56,623 nucleotides of DNA from Spartinivicinus poritis (GCF_028858535.1 NZ_JAPMOU010000037.1:1-56623), one strand, 5' to 3'. Shown: positions 7,663 through 17,140, numbered from the stretch's first letter. Notes: generated from the sequence alone by a model not told the origin. Numbers and translations: made by a program.

Positions 7663-9750
7663 ATGATAGTGAAGCCATTTCCCCCATACTCTATACGATT
7701 AACGTTATCTACTTTATGTTTGGCAATTGCAAGTGCCAGTCATGGAGCTTCTATTAAGCATGAAGCAATTCAAATTAATAATAAACTGGTGCATGATAAT
7801 GCAAGAATGGAAACAATAGTTGGAGGGAAGGAATCGAACTTTGCAGAACGAAAATTTATGGTCTGGCTGGATGGCTGTGGTGGTAGTATCTTGAATAATG
7901 AGTGGATTCTAACTGCTGCTCATTGTAAAGGTATAAAGCGAGCAACAATTGGACGTTTTGATCGTACTAATACCCGTGAGGGAGAAGTGATTTCTATTGA
8001 ACGCTTTATACCTCATCCAAATTATAAGCGTGGTTCTTCAGATAATGATATTGCATTGGCTAAACTGAGCCGTCCAATAAAAGCAGATATAGATTTTATA
8101 AAAATAGCTGACATTAATATTCATCATTCAGCTGCTCAACCAGGCGCGATGATGACAGTTGCTGGTTGGGGAGAAACCCGGCAGAAAAATATTACAGCTG
8201 CTTTAGGTTTGCCTAGAAAATTACGTGAAGTAGACGTACCTATTGTTGAACAACAGGAATGCCAGAGAGCTTACTATGGTTTAACTGACAATATGGTGTG
8301 TGCTGGCTATAAAAAAGGTGGCAAAGATTCTTGTCAGGGTGATAGTGGTGGTCCTTTATTTGTTAAGTGGTATAACGAGCTATACCAAGTAGGCATTGTT
8401 AGTTTTGGTCAGGGCTGTGCCAAGCCAGGATATCCCGGTGTGTATACTAAAGTGGCTAATTACACAGATTGGATTAAAAAATATGTGGATGTAGGCTCCA
8501 ATCCTAAGCCAAACCCGAATCCAAAACCTAATCCTGATCCAGGTAAGCCAGATCCAAATGACCCGAATGGGCCTGGTTGGCCAGACAAGCCTGGCCCTGG
8601 GAAACCAGATCCTACTGATCCAGATGGCCCTGATCAGCCTGACCCAAGTGATCCTAATGGTCCTGGCTGGCCTGATCCTGATAATCCAGATCCTAATGGT
8701 CCTGGTAAACCTAACCCTAAACCAGATCCTGACCAGCCAAATCAAACCTGTAATAAACCCGATTTAACTAAGGGTAACTTACTTGAGCAGCCAGACTTTA
8801 ACCAGTTAACAAAGTGGCGTGCGTACTACACTAAAGCAGTAAAACTAAAACAAATAACAATGAAAAAAGACTGTGGTAATGATTACCAGGTCGATGTGAG
8901 TGGCCGTGGCAGTTATTATGATGGTGTCATTCAGAAAATTAAAACCCCATTGAAAAAAGCGACAACTTACCAGTTCAGTGCCAAAATGCAATTAGCAAAA
9001 GGGCAGGCTAAAGACTTTGGTTTTGCGGCTTTAGCGTTGAAAAGCGAAATAGGAGTTTACTACTATCAATACATTGGCATTGACCAAATTACTGATCAGC
9101 AAAAAACACTAAAAGGTGAATTTCAGTTAAATACGGTAGGTGGAGAAGTAAAAGCAGCACACTTATTATTATTTGGTCCAAAGGGTAAAAAGAGTCTGAT
9201 AATTGATGAGGTAAAAATTGCTGAAAAAAATCCTAACCAGCCGGATCCAGATGTAGTACTTAAGCATGACTTTGAAACCAATACTCAAGGCTGGCAGTCA
9301 GCTTGGAAAATGGGTGATCTCAGCCAAAGTGCAGATCGAGCGAAAGATGGCCAATTCAGCATGCATGTTGGTAAGCGTAATCATTGGTATGTCGGTGGCG
9401 TTCTAGAAATTACTGATAAAATAGCTACAAATCAAGGTTATACTTTACGCTTATCTGCAAGCCTCGGTAAGTCTGTTAAAACACCACAAACGTTGGATGT
9501 ACGTATATTTTATGTCGATGATAAGGGCTACCACTGGAAGTCAGTTAATACAAGTAAAATCCCTGTAGGAGAGAGCTGGTATGATATTGCTTCAGATTTT
9601 GTGATTAACCCTACAGGCGAACTGAAAAAAGCAGAGCTTTATATATTTGGTCCTGAGCCAAAAGCAGACTTATTTGTTGATGCAGTGAAGCTTGTCAAAA
9701 TAAATAATGTACCTAATCCGAAACCAGATCCAAAACCCGATTCCAGATGA
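7663..9750 (+). CDS. Secreted trypsin-like serine protease with Pro-rich linker and two CBM-like domains
   Basis: 695 residues. Signal peptide about 1-29, then a propeptide ending before IVGG (52-55), the activation site of chymotrypsin-fold proteases. Catalytic triad: His87 in TAAHC, Asp129 in NDIALAKL, Ser228 in GDSGGP; Asp222 at the S1 pocket position predicts cleavage after Lys/Arg. Residues about 280-365 are a Pro/Asp/Gly/Asn-rich flexible linker. Two beta-sandwich domains follow (about 368-515 and 528-690) that resemble carbohydrate-binding modules of the CBM4/9 type, each ending in a FGP...DEVK-like or FGP...DAVK strand. A second short Pro-rich stretch then begins and is cut off by a stop that looks like a frameshift. 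It probably acts outside the cell on protein attached to polysaccharide or host matrix. Confidence 0.92.
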   Translation: MIVKPFPPYSIRLTLSTLCLAIASASHGASIKHEAIQINNKLVHDNARMETIVGGKESNFAERKFMVWLDGCGGSILNNEWILTAAHCKGIKRATIGRFDRTNTREGEVISIERFIPHPNYKRGSSDNDIALAKLSRPIKADIDFIKIADINIHHSAAQPGAMMTVAGWGETRQKNITAALGLPRKLREVDVPIVEQQECQRAYYGLTDNMVCAGYKKGGKDSCQGDSGGPLFVKWYNELYQVGIVSFGQGCAKPGYPGVYTKVANYTDWIKKYVDVGSNPKPNPNPKPNPDPGKPDPNDPNGPGWPDKPGPGKPDPTDPDGPDQPDPSDPNGPGWPDPDNPDPNGPGKPNPKPDPDQPNQTCNKPDLTKGNLLEQPDFNQLTKWRAYYTKAVKLKQITMKKDCGNDYQVDVSGRGSYYDGVIQKIKTPLKKATTYQFSAKMQLAKGQAKDFGFAALALKSEIGVYYYQYIGIDQITDQQKTLKGEFQLNTVGGEVKAAHLLLFGPKGKKSLIIDEVKIAEKNPNQPDPDVVLKHDFETNTQGWQSAWKMGDLSQSADRAKDGQFSMHVGKRNHWYVGGVLEITDKIATNQGYTLRLSASLGKSVKTPQTLDVRIFYVDDKGYHWKSVNTSKIPVGESWYDIASDFVINPTGELKKAELYIFGPEPKADLFVDAVKLVKINNVPNPKPDPKPDSR

Positions 9751-9862
9751 TAATGACAAACCAGGTGATGACATCAGTGGCTCTGGATGCCCATTATCCA
9801 TTTGGCGCAGAAATCCAGGCCCCATCAGTGTAAATAAAAAAACTCGGCAAGTCATGCTCTAG
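9743..9862 (+). pseudogene. Out-of-frame C-terminal extension of the protease
   Basis: If one T is removed from the GATTCC at 9739-9744, the Pro/Asp-rich linker continues as DPDDNDKPGDDISGSGCP and runs 39 codons to a TAG at 9860. The composition fits the upstream linker, so the annotated stop may come from a frameshift. The extension is short, runs into a terminator hairpin and shows no known sorting signal, so a lost third domain is likely. Confidence 0.5.
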
Positions 9863-9874
9863 TTGCTTGCCGAG
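9834..9874 (-). terminator. Rho-independent terminator, leftward
   Basis: Stem CTCGGCAAG (9843-9851) pairs perfectly with CTTGCCGAG (9866-9874). On the minus strand it is followed by a run of seven Ts, making a good intrinsic terminator for the leftward gene that ends at 9957. It also stands at the 3' end of the convergent protease gene. Confidence 0.8.
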
Positions 9875-9956
9875 GATTCCCTCAAAACCCCCTAGTAAAG
9901 ACAGACAGTTTCTTGCACTGACTTTACGTTAAATAAATTTTTAAATAGTAGTATAT

Positions 9957-10784
9957 CTATACTCTATGGGCATTTGGAGTTAATGTGACTATTGATTTTT
10001 CAGCTAGCAACTTTTCAGCTTCTATTCTTATTGTGGTTAATGAATTAAAAGCTGTTTTTAACCAGAAATCATCTTTCCCGCTCATTGCAAGCTCTGAAAA
10101 TTCACTCATTAGTGCTTCATTCTTATTTGGGTTTATTTTTCCAAAGTAGTCGAAGCTTTGCAGTTGAGAGGTAATCCACTTATTTATTTCTGGTTTTGTC
10201 AAAGAAATCTCACTACCTTTTCCATTATCAGCTTCAAACTTATCTTTTAAGAATTGTAGTCCAATTCTAGTTTCATTACCTCCACTTACATTTTTCCACT
10301 GATTATTTTCAATTTCAACTTTATCGATTGCTGCTAATACAGCTTCTGGTGGAGCATCTATGTCAATAGGAAGGTATTGTGAATGATTGGTGAGTTTTTG
10401 CTCTCTCACTGCTGCTAACTCGTCAATAAGGTCACCGTATTCAACGGAAACAATTTCTTCAGAGTTAAAACTTCCTTGAAAGAGGTATGAACCATCATTT
10501 AACTGTGTAATTGTTCCATCAAATTTATCCTGGATATCACCAGTAAATATATTTTTTAACTCGACAAAGCTAGTCATTTTAGTCAGTGCCGATAAACTAC
10601 CAGTTTCATCAGGAGTTGATGAGGTTAGCTGTTCGATAAGCGCTGCTGCTTTTTGTTTATCTGGTCCATTTAAACTTTGTAAATGGTTGTTAAGTCCAGT
10701 TAGCCCACCTTCTTTTGTTGCTTGTGAGCTCGAGCTTATATTATTTCCAAGATTAAAAACAGACAAGAAACCATTAATATTCAT
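9957..10784 (-). CDS. Uncharacterised protein, no recognised domain
   Basis: 275 residues, not recognised. There is no signal peptide or membrane helix. The N-terminus is rich in Ser, Asn, Gly and Gln (residues 1-45); the rest is hydrophilic and probably mostly helical, with alternating acidic patches (IDIDAPPEAVLAAIDKVEIE, KPEINKWITSQLQSFDYF). The small-residue N-terminus is like that of secreted effectors, but no secretion system lies nearby, so this is only a possibility. AGAAG precedes the ATG as ribosome binding site. A strong terminator follows, so it is a single-gene unit. Confidence 0.6.
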   Translation of the reverse strand: MNINGFLSVFNLGNNISSSSQATKEGGLTGLNNHLQSLNGPDKQKAAALIEQLTSSTPDETGSLSALTKMTSFVELKNIFTGDIQDKFDGTITQLNDGSYLFQGSFNSEEIVSVEYGDLIDELAAVREQKLTNHSQYLPIDIDAPPEAVLAAIDKVEIENNQWKNVSGGNETRIGLQFLKDKFEADNGKGSEISLTKPEINKWITSQLQSFDYFGKINPNKNEALMSEFSELAMSGKDDFWLKTAFNSLTTIRIEAEKLLAEKSIVTLTPNAHRV

Positions 10785-10980
10785 ACTCTTCTAGCTTCCC
10801 ATTTTTGATAAAAAATTCTTATAGTCAAAGATAAAAGAGTTGTAACTTGATAACTTGTACATTAATCCGTTTTTTTTTATAAAACCAGTGTGTTTTTATT
10901 TAAAAACAAAACCGCATGTATAGAATAAGAGGGAGCGTAAAACTGGCCAGAATGGTATCCTTAACTTTATAGTCAACGTT

Positions 10981-11013
10981 AAAAACTAACCAGCTCCTGG
11001 GAGTTGGTTAGTT
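10981..11013 (-). terminator. Rho-independent terminator of the PepSY gene
   Basis: AACTAACCAG..CTC pairs with GAG..TTGGTTAGTT over about 12 bp with a very small loop, and on the minus strand it is followed by TTTTT. It lies 36 bases after the PepSY stop codon. Confidence 0.75.
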
Positions 11014-11048
11014 TATTCACTATTTACTTCATAGCTAAAAAGACTTTA

Positions 11049-11357
11049 TTAGTCGTCTAGCTCAACCTCTACAATAGCACCAGTCTGTGCATTGATTTGG
11101 ATTTCCCATAATTTGTTTTGAGCGTCTTGTACTTTAGCCTCATACTCATACACACCAGTATCATCATCTTGCTCTATATTTGAATAAATAACGGTTGTGC
11201 CTTTCACCTGGTTTTTTGCCTTATTTTCTAACTCAGCTAGCGGCTTGATAGTACCAGCTTTTGCTAATTGGTCGGCTTGTTGTGGAGTGATATTAATATC
11301 AGCAACAGCAGTACTGGCAGCAAAGACTGAAATAAAGGCGACTAACATAGGTTTCAT
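11049..11357 (-). CDS. Small periplasmic PepSY-domain protein
   Basis: 102 residues. Signal peptide 1-19 (cleavage VADI). Residues about 25-102 make one PepSY domain: an N-terminal helix (TPQQADQLAKAGTIKPLAEL), strands GTTVIYSNIE and YEYEAKVQDAQNKLWEIQIN, and the typical ending AQTGAIVEVELDD. PepSY modules are thought to inhibit or bind proteases or ligands in the cell envelope. GGAGAG lies 8 bases before the ATG. It is monocistronic, with its own terminator. A link to the nearby trypsin-like protease is possible but not shown. Confidence 0.85.
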   Translation of the reverse strand: MKPMLVAFISVFAASTAVADINITPQQADQLAKAGTIKPLAELENKAKNQVKGTTVIYSNIEQDDDTGVYEYEAKVQDAQNKLWEIQINAQTGAIVEVELDD

Positions 11358-11549
11358 TGTAAACTCTCCATTCTCATACGAACTAAGTTTGTTTGACAGT
11401 AGTGTCGGTTGATGGGGTAGAAGTCTATAGTGCTTAGCTTAACTCAAGCTTAAAAGAATTAAATTTATTCTGACCGGTTAGGTCGGGTGCTATTCTAGTT
11501 AAATGCAGATGCATGATAAATGGTTGTAGATACCAGGTTGTTGGGCTGA

Positions 11550-11665
11550 CTAATAAGGAGTTTCCGTAATCAGTTTGTAAATATCCTTATACGGTCTTTG
11601 CATCGATATTTGATACGGCAATGGTGCTATAAATAAAGTGAAAGACTGAGCTGTAAACAATAGTT
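11550..11665 (-). pseudogene. Relic of an RND transporter 3' end
   Basis: About 75 bp here closely resemble the 3' end of the intact RND gene just to the right. One minus-strand frame reads LFIAPLPYQISMQRPYK, matching LFVVPVLYQMSMQRKAKK of the intact protein, and ends at the stop at 11550. Upstream of about 11665 the similarity is lost. It looks like the remains of a duplicated or replaced RND gene. Confidence 0.6.
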
Positions 11666-11838
11666 GTGTATAAAATAGAACTGAGTCTGGTTGGATATTG
11701 TTATGTCACCTGATAGGTTTTCTTTTTCAATATAGGTTCACAATGTTTGTCTTCAGAAAACTTCTTGCCAAAAAAGCAAATGACTGTGAAATTTATACAT
11801 GGGCTGTCAAAAGCTGGACGAATTAGCCCAGCGCTAAA

Positions 11839-14800
11839 CTATTTTTTTGCTTTCCGTTGCATCGACATTTGATACAGCACCGGCACTACAAATAGTGTTA
11901 AAAAGGATGAAAATACTAAGCCCCAAACAATAGCGGTAGCCACTGGTGACCAAATTAGCGAATGCCCCCCTAAACCAACTGCCAGGGAAAATAACCCGGC
12001 AATTGTTGTTAATGTCGTAATAATAATGGGTAGCATCCTTCTTCTAGCGGCATAAAACGTGGCATGCATTAAGCTCATATTTTTGGCCAGATTGTTATTG
12101 GCGGTGGAAATTAAAACAATAGCTGCGTTTACAGCAATACCTGCTAACGCAACTATGCCATACATTGTAAATAAGCTGAGTGGGTTACCAGAAACTAACA
12201 GGCCTAACACTACCCCAACAAATGCCATTGGAACGGTTATTAAGACCATCAGTGGTTGGAAATAACTTTGAAACTGGGTGCTTAAAATTAAATACATTAA
12301 GCCAATACCCAGTAAGAAAAGCATGGCAATGGCATCAATACTTTCTTGAATATCATCCAGTTCACCAGAAAAATCTAATGAAACATTCGGGTAATTTGCG
12401 GCAATGGTTGGCCAATAGTCTTGGATCAACTGATTAGCTGCTACTGTGTCAATTTGTAGTTTGTCGATATCGGCTTCTAAGGTAATGGTTCGCAGGAAGT
12501 TATAGTGACGAATATTACCTTTGACTTGCTCAGTATTTGCAATGACCAGTTCGCGTAGCGGTACGTTGTTACCCTGAGCAGTGGGTACTGATAGCCTAAG
12601 TAATGCTTCAGTGTCATCGAATTGATTATTGACGGCAGATGCAGACTGTAAGCGTAGAGCAATGCGATCTCCCTCATGTTGTACATAACTGACAATTTCG
12701 CCATCGATTAGCATTTTAACGGTACGGTGGATATCTGAGGGAAGGATATTTAATTGATTAATAGCATCGTAATTTAATTTTAACGTTAAGCTATAGCGGC
12801 CTTGACTGTCGTCGTCAGAGATATCTCTAAACCGATTGTCTTTTGCCATAAAAGACTTTAGTGCGTCGGTAGCTTGGCGTAATTCCACATAATCTTTGCC
12901 TCTGACTTTCACGCTAATCGGTTTGCTGGTAGGTGGGCCGCCAGCTAATTTTAAGAAGGAAATATTAGTGGGGCCTACTACAGTGGCAACATCGGCACGC
13001 ATATCTTCAATAATCTGCTCGACACTGCGTAAACCATCAGCTGGTGGCTTTAAACTCACTAGGACTTGACCTAAGTGTTCACCAAACAGGGGCTCTGTTT
13101 CAGTGAACATTTGTCCGGAGTAACTCACAATAGAGCGAGTTTCTTCTGTTGATAAATCCTGGTACGCCAGCCGTTCAACTTCCAGCACCTTCTCCATGGT
13201 TTCGTCTAGTGAACTGGTAGTGGGCATTTCAACATTAATATAAAACAGGCGGATGGTGTCGGCGGCAAAGAAATCCATTCTAATTAAACCGCTGCCTACG
13301 GCAGTTAAAGAAAGAATAAATAACAGAACCAAGGTAGCCAATGTTTTGATAGGGTGGCGCATAATTTTGATTAAGGCAAATCCATAATACACTTTTAATC
13401 GGTGGATGAATATTTGCCGGTATTTATCTACTTTTGAGGGGTTAGCAAACGACACCTTAGCAGCGAGAATATGACCTGGTAGCATCCAGTAAGCTTCAAT
13501 TAAGCTGATTGCCAGCGCGGTGGTAACTACCAGGGGAATAATCATCATAAATTTGCCTAAAATCCCTGGCAGCAGCATGAGCGGTAAAAAGGCAGCAATT
13601 GTTGTAAGCACCGAGGCTGTAACAGGGCTGATAACTTCAGTTAACCCTGTCCAGGCTGCTTCAATGCCTGTGATTCCTTGTCTTAATTTGCTGTAAATGG
13701 ACTCTACCACTACTACCGCATCGTCTACGAGCATACCGAGAGCGATAACAATAGCTAACAGCACTGATGTATTTAAGGTTTGATCAAGAATATTCAGGGT
13801 TATAAATGTGCCAGCCAGGGTAAAGGGAATACCAATGGTTACCAGAATGCTGATCCGTGACCCCAGGAATATCCAGGAAACAAACAAAACAAAAATAAGC
13901 CCCAGTAATGCGTTATTTTGCATAATACTAAGCGCATTACGAGTAATTAGCGTTTGGTCGTCGATTAAACTGATATTAACACCAAGCTCTTCAGCATAGG
14001 TATTTTTCTGTGTAACAAATTGACTAATGCGCTCAACAAGCTCCAAAGTGTTGGTGCTTTCCTGCTTCATAATGGCAAACAGAACCGCTGGACGGCCTTG
14101 AAAGCGAACCAGTCGATCTGCTTTGGCTCGTGCTCGTACGACAGTAGCTATATCGCCCAAGCGGATTTCTGACAGGGTACCTTCATTAGAGAGGATGGGT
14201 AATTTAGCTAATTCATCAGGGTTGGTGGTGGTGCCTTCAATACGAATTAACCATTGATCCAGGCCAATACGGGCACTACCTGCTGAAATATCTGCATAAA
14301 AACTACGAATGGAATTAGCAATAGTGACTGGAGAAATATTGAGTAATTGAATTTTTTCAATGTCAAATTGTACTTGAATTTCTGGGTCTTTTTCACCGGT
14401 TAACTGTACTCGATCAACACCGGGGATACGAGCTAACTCGTTTTCTAAAATACTTGCCTGGCGCCGTAAGTTTTCATCATCAGCAGGGCCTGCTACTACG
14501 ACTGTTGCAGTAGGGAACGCGTTTGCAGAAGTGATTTCCACAATATTGGGGCGTTCAACTTCTTCGGGTAGCTCATCTTCAACATTATTAATTTCTCGAC
14601 GAAGATCAGCCATTCGTTTATCAAAAAGGCGTTGACTGATATCTTGAAAACGCACCAGAATGCTGGATACTCCCTCGCGACTGGTACTGGAAACAAACTT
14701 AATATCTTGAACCTTTTCTAACGACTCTTCGAGAATATCAGTAACTTTTTTTTCAATATCTTTTGCTGAAGCACCTGGTAGCAAGGTAGTAATTTGAACC

Positions 14801-14928
14801 CAATTGAAATTAATACTGGGGTCTTGCTCTCGTGGCAGTTGTTGATAAATTAAATACCCCATTAATAATACTAACCCAAATAACAGGTTAGTTAGCTTGT
14901 GGTTTTCAATTAAACTGCGAAGCCACAT
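11839..14928 (-). CDS. RND efflux transporter, inner-membrane pump subunit
   Basis: 1029 residues from the ATG at 14928, preferred because it has AAGGAG upstream and gives the usual MWLRSLIENHKL start; a longer frame to 14997 is less likely. AcrB-type architecture: a first membrane helix near the N-terminus, a large periplasmic porter loop, a block of helices with the proton-relay motif region (GMLVDDAVVVVE), a second periplasmic loop and a last helix block (GIVALAGIAVNAAIVLI). It exports drugs or other toxic compounds by proton antiport together with the adaptor gene upstream and an outer-membrane channel that is not in this window. It overlaps the adaptor gene by 23 bp, so the two are co-translated. 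Confidence 0.95.
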   Translation of the reverse strand: MWLRSLIENHKLTNLLFGLVLLMGYLIYQQLPREQDPSINFNWVQITTLLPGASAKDIEKKVTDILEESLEKVQDIKFVSSTSREGVSSILVRFQDISQRLFDKRMADLRREINNVEDELPEEVERPNIVEITSANAFPTATVVVAGPADDENLRRQASILENELARIPGVDRVQLTGEKDPEIQVQFDIEKIQLLNISPVTIANSIRSFYADISAGSARIGLDQWLIRIEGTTTNPDELAKLPILSNEGTLSEIRLGDIATVVRARAKADRLVRFQGRPAVLFAIMKQESTNTLELVERISQFVTQKNTYAEELGVNISLIDDQTLITRNALSIMQNNALLGLIFVLFVSWIFLGSRISILVTIGIPFTLAGTFITLNILDQTLNTSVLLAIVIALGMLVDDAVVVVESIYSKLRQGITGIEAAWTGLTEVISPVTASVLTTIAAFLPLMLLPGILGKFMMIIPLVVTTALAISLIEAYWMLPGHILAAKVSFANPSKVDKYRQIFIHRLKVYYGFALIKIMRHPIKTLATLVLLFILSLTAVGSGLIRMDFFAADTIRLFYINVEMPTTSSLDETMEKVLEVERLAYQDLSTEETRSIVSYSGQMFTETEPLFGEHLGQVLVSLKPPADGLRSVEQIIEDMRADVATVVGPTNISFLKLAGGPPTSKPISVKVRGKDYVELRQATDALKSFMAKDNRFRDISDDDSQGRYSLTLKLNYDAINQLNILPSDIHRTVKMLIDGEIVSYVQHEGDRIALRLQSASAVNNQFDDTEALLRLSVPTAQGNNVPLRELVIANTEQVKGNIRHYNFLRTITLEADIDKLQIDTVAANQLIQDYWPTIAANYPNVSLDFSGELDDIQESIDAIAMLFLLGIGLMYLILSTQFQSYFQPLMVLITVPMAFVGVVLGLLVSGNPLSLFTMYGIVALAGIAVNAAIVLISTANNNLAKNMSLMHATFYAARRRMLPIIITTLTTIAGLFSLAVGLGGHSLIWSPVATAIVWGLVFSSFLTLFVVPVLYQMSMQRKAKK

Positions 14929-15967
14929 TATTGTTCTGCTCCTTGGCATTGGTAAGCTTAATGGTTTGCCCTTCAACAAGGCCATGACGACCATCAATAA
15001 CCACTAATTGGTCAGTGGCAATACTTAAAGGGATTGGACGGCCTTCCTGGGCTTGTTCCGCTGCTATAAATTGTGCCTTATTATCATGAATAATAAATAC
15101 ACCATATTTGCCATTACGTTTTTGTAATAAATGAGCAGGTAGGTGGGGGGTAGGGCTTTTCCATTGCAGTCGGCCAGTGGTGCCTGCAATAGTATTGTTA
15201 GATGTAAACACTAAACGTGCTTCGCGGCTTCTGGTACTATTTTCGATAAATGGCAGAAAAGACCGTAACTGTAGTGGATATTGTTCACCATTGGTTTTTA
15301 AAGAAAAGGATTGTGCCTGTTTAAATGAACGTTCATCAGTCAGTGCTATTTGGGCTGAGACTTCTAGTTGGTTGGTTTGTAATAACTCAATAACTGGCGT
15401 ACCAATGGCTAGCATTTCTCCCACATCAGCCATTTTTTTTGTTACCAAACCTGCGAAAGGTGCAGTGATTTGACAATATTGGGTATTCAGTTTGGCAATA
15501 GCTAAAGCTGCTTGCTGAGCTTGTAATTGTGCTTGAATATCTGCCACATTGGTTTTATTGCGATCAAACTCTGCTTCACCGATATTTTTTTGTCGAGCCA
15601 GCTTTTCACTACGCTTAAGCTCACGTTGATTAAATGCCAGCAGGCTTTGTAACTGAGCATACTTGGCTTGTTGCGACTGTTGATTGAATTGAGTTTGTTG
15701 GCAATCTAACTTGGCAAGCAGCGCTCCTTGCTTAACTAAATCACCGACATTAACAGGCATATGAATTAACCGAGCATTTATTTCTGCAGGTATCTGACTT
15801 TGATTAAGGGCTACAACCTTGGCGGGAGCAGACTGCTCTGGATAGAACTGTAGTTGGTTGACAGTTTTAGCGCTGACCAAAGTAGGAGTGTCAGACCAGC
15901 TCAGTTGGGTTGTGGCCGTAAGACTGATAGTGATACAAGCTTGAAGAATGATTAAAAGAGATCTCAT
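14906..15967 (-). CDS. RND efflux periplasmic adaptor (membrane fusion protein)
   Basis: 353 residues. N-terminal signal/anchor segment (about 1-24), then the lipoyl-like half motif (ARLIHMPVNVGDLVKQGALL), a helical hairpin (about 75-150, rich in Gln and Lys), the second half-motif (YCQITAPFAGLVTKKMADVG) and beta-barrel and membrane-proximal domains. It bridges the inner-membrane pump to an outer-membrane channel. First gene of an adaptor-pump operon; a perfect TetR-type palindrome lies 52 bp upstream of its start, so it is presumably repressed by the adjacent TetR protein. Confidence 0.92.
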   Translation of the reverse strand: MRSLLIILQACITISLTATTQLSWSDTPTLVSAKTVNQLQFYPEQSAPAKVVALNQSQIPAEINARLIHMPVNVGDLVKQGALLAKLDCQQTQFNQQSQQAKYAQLQSLLAFNQRELKRSEKLARQKNIGEAEFDRNKTNVADIQAQLQAQQAALAIAKLNTQYCQITAPFAGLVTKKMADVGEMLAIGTPVIELLQTNQLEVSAQIALTDERSFKQAQSFSLKTNGEQYPLQLRSFLPFIENSTRSREARLVFTSNNTIAGTTGRLQWKSPTPHLPAHLLQKRNGKYGVFIIHDNKAQFIAAEQAQEGRPIPLSIATDQLVVIDGRHGLVEGQTIKLTNAKEQNNNVASQFN

Positions 15968-16018
15968 ATTAAAGCCTGCTATTTTACAGAGTCATTGCGT
16001 TGCAATGACAGTAACACC

Positions 16019-16034
16019 GACCGACTGGTCGGTC
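16019..16034. promoter_or_regulatory. TetR-type operator upstream of the efflux operon
   Basis: GACCGAC-TG-GTCGGTC is a perfect 7-bp-arm palindrome of the kind bound by TetR-family repressors of RND pumps. It lies between the TetR gene and the adaptor gene, 52 bp upstream of the adaptor ATG, where it would cover the promoter of the efflux operon. Confidence 0.8.
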
Positions 16035-16076
16035 AATAGAGTAAGTGCAAAATTTCCATATGCTGTGATGTTGTTG

Positions 16077-16670
16077 TCAGGAGTTATTTAAGTAACTTTC
16101 CAACATATCAACAAAATCTTGCCAAATAGCCTGATAACGCTGCTTGTCTTGAAAAATACTTTGATGCACGCCAAAGCCAATACTGAAGATATCTACCATA
16201 CGAATGGCTCTTGTTACTTTTTCATCACTGACTTTATTACTATAAAATTGCTTTATAGCTGGAGAAATCTGAGCGCAAACACTATCTAACAGCTCTTGGG
16301 CCAATGACCGAAATTGAGGGTCTTGCATTCCTTTTGGTAGAAAGCCATAAACCGTGTTAATTAGTCGTGGATCTTGAAAAAAGCAATCAAGCTGGTACTG
16401 CCCAACTGCATAAAGGTATTCTCGCATAGAGCGAAATTGTTTAATAGGCACACTTTGCATACAGTCTTCTACGATTTTTCTAATAACCGCAAAAACCACT
16501 TCATCTAAATTTTTGAAGTGATGATACAGTGTACCTTTGGCAATGCCTGCCCGTTGAATAAGTGCATTAGTCGTCAGCGCCTCATAGCCTGAGTCGCCAA
16601 CAATTTCAAAAGCTGCCTGGATGATGTTTTGCCGGGTTATTTCTGCCGAAGCTTTGCGTGTAAGTGACAT
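16077..16670 (-). CDS. TetR family transcriptional repressor of the efflux operon
   Basis: 197 residues. Residues about 8-55 form the TetR helix-turn-helix (TRQNIIQAAFEIVGDSGYEA, TNALIQRAGIAKGTLYHHF, NLDEVVFAVI). The remainder is the all-helical ligand-binding and dimer domain. It likely binds the palindrome at 16019 and represses the adaptor/pump genes until a pump substrate releases it. Same orientation as the operon, 109 bp upstream. A weaker dyad with the same core in front of its own gene suggests autoregulation. Confidence 0.93.
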   Translation of the reverse strand: MSLTRKASAEITRQNIIQAAFEIVGDSGYEALTTNALIQRAGIAKGTLYHHFKNLDEVVFAVIRKIVEDCMQSVPIKQFRSMREYLYAVGQYQLDCFFQDPRLINTVYGFLPKGMQDPQFRSLAQELLDSVCAQISPAIKQFYSNKVSDEKVTRAIRMVDIFSIGFGVHQSIFQDKQRYQAIWQDFVDMLESYLNNS

Positions 16671-16709
16671 ATGCTTTCATAACTATTATGAGCTAAGAAT
16701 CCATTTTAG

Positions 16710-16735
16710 GTTTCACCGACTATGTGGTCAATGAA
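16710..16735. promoter_or_regulatory. Degenerate TetR-like operator upstream of the TetR gene
   Basis: TTTCA-CCGAC-TATGT-GGTCA-ATGAAA is an imperfect dyad sharing the CCGAC...GGTCAAT core with the operator at 16019. Its position 40 bp upstream of the TetR start fits autoregulation. This is inferred from shared sequence only. Confidence 0.45.
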
Positions 16736-16837
16736 ATCTTGAGGATGAGTTAAGGGCTGGCTATGAGAGTAGTGGTGCCCTTAAGTGCGTAGTAAAGTAG
16801 ATTCAACAAGATTATCTGATATGACGTGCTAATATAG

Positions 16838-17040
16838 GCTCGTGCTCAACGCTTAGTTAAACAAAGGGATTGTGAAGGCTTCTTTATTGCGTCACAAAAT
16901 AATGTTCGTGACCAATATGCAAAAATTTCTGTTCCAATTGCTGCCCAGGTATGGACGGGGTATTTGCTGAAAAAAATCCACCTTTTTTGACTGAACTCAA
17001 TAAAAAAGTATCACTGTACTTAGAGAGAAATAACCACTAG
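16838..17040 (+). pseudogene. Possible decayed coding fragment
   Basis: An open stretch reads CEGFFIASQNNVRDQYAKI then VPIAAQV and stops; one base away the frame continues as MDGVFAEKNPPFLTELNKKV to a TAG at 17040. The coding-like composition across a frame change suggests a broken gene, but the family was not recognised. Confidence 0.3.
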
Positions 17041-17140
17041 CTGGTAGAGAAGAGCATTGTAAAAGAAACAGTTGCTTTAAAAAATAGGAGCGTGATATAC
17101 CTAAGTTAATTCTTAAAAGGACATATTTTAAAGGACGTTT

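Noticed and set aside
8380-8767. Open frames on both strands across the Pro-rich linker of the protease
   Set aside because: They are artefacts of the repetitive Pro/Asp/Asn/Gly codons; products are low-complexity and have no ribosome binding sites.
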